DNA of 64,000 nucleotides from Candidatus Gastranaerophilales bacterium (GTDB taxonomy: Bacteria > Cyanobacteriota > Vampirovibrionia > Gastranaerophilales > Gastranaerophilaceae), in assembly GCA_944325885.1 (NCBI GenBank), contig CALVBT010000006.1:24201-88200 (forward strand). The letters are read 5' to 3'. The position numbers and the translations under genes are program-made. The notes below the pieces were generated by a model that searched no databases, was not told the origin of the DNA, and saw only the letters and a program-made list of their open reading frames with translations. Below, piece after piece: positions 63,911-64,000 of the stretch (its first letter is position 1; every line of letters begins with the position of its first letter).

Positions 63911-64000
63911 GAATTGAAATTTGATTTTTCAACCTGAAAATTGCTACAGATAATTATTAAAAATCGACCTGCTGCGTCGTTCAAACAGAAAGTAGCATAT
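63911..64000. repeat. L-type hairpin repeat, copy 4, cut by window end
   Basis: Inverted orientation. Terminal repeat GAAATTTGATTTTTCAACCTG, then the CTACAGATAATTATTAAAAA and CGACCTGCTGCGTCGTTCA blocks seen at 23142 and (reverse) at 29750. It continues beyond the window. Confidence 0.85.

Overview
The window looks like chromosome of a non-photosynthetic relative of Cyanobacteria, most likely Vampirovibrionia/Melainabacteria of the gut order Gastranaerophilales. What the sequence shows: the RNA polymerase beta' subunit is split into rpoC1 and rpoC2, and rpoC2 carries a very large internal insertion, which is the cyanobacterial arrangement. There is also a DUF3326 protein (a family typical of Cyanobacteria and plastid-bearing eukaryotes), an AT-rich base composition, and no photosynthesis genes. 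Metabolic genes point to fermentation and sugar, nucleoside and serine use. The taxonomic call is inference from gene content; no database was searched.

Layout. 0-12 kb, mostly minus strand: coaE (cut by the window edge), cysS, a large unknown membrane protein, an SDR oxidoreductase, a pilin-like protein, a PHP phosphoesterase, ymdB-rny, a small membrane protein and uvrC. 12-19 kb: a nucleoside transporter, a bifunctional-nuclease-family protein, aroQ, an unknown membrane protein beside a solute-binding protein, a candidate structured RNA, an EF-hand protein and lineage-specific hypotheticals. 19-29 kb: a coiled-coil protein, a sugar transporter, sdaAB-sdaAA, a histidine kinase / sigma-28-like factor / flhB operon, and an M20 peptidase. 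30-41 kb: a MetE-like / CooC-like / folD cluster, a GT9 glycosyltransferase, an HD-GYP / trmFO / pilin operon, a UPF0173 hydrolase, DUF3326 and another pilin. 41-50 kb: a TPR protein, HIT, tRNA-Arg(CCG), a frameshifted methyltransferase, tandem metallopeptidase-like genes, der-plsY-malic enzyme. 50-64 kb: pepA, a UvrD-type helicase, then rpoB-rpoC1-rpoC2.

The most unusual content is repetitive. (1) A ~21-bp motif with an AGTCA/TGACT inverted repeat occurs eight times, and in six of those it sits at or within about 11 nt of a stop codon; in uvrC it contains the stop. (2) A ~0.5-kb terminal-inverted-repeat element (four copies, one cut by the window end) folds into several hairpins and has no credible ORF. 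(3) A shorter element (two copies) has 16-bp terminal inverted repeats, and one copy carries a 43-bp insertion exactly in the apical loop of its hairpin. None encodes a transposase, so they look like MITE-type passengers.

Working together: sdaAB/sdaAA and malic enzyme feed pyruvate; the nucleoside, sugar and solute-binding proteins indicate scavenging; cysS, uvrC, trmFO, der, plsY, coaE, folD and aroQ are housekeeping. FlhB, a sigma-28-like factor, a histidine kinase, an HD-GYP protein and three pilin-like proteins suggest regulated export or surface structures. Many small hypotheticals share an Asn/Gln/Pro/Ser-rich N-terminus followed by one membrane segment, and probably form lineage-specific envelope protein families.
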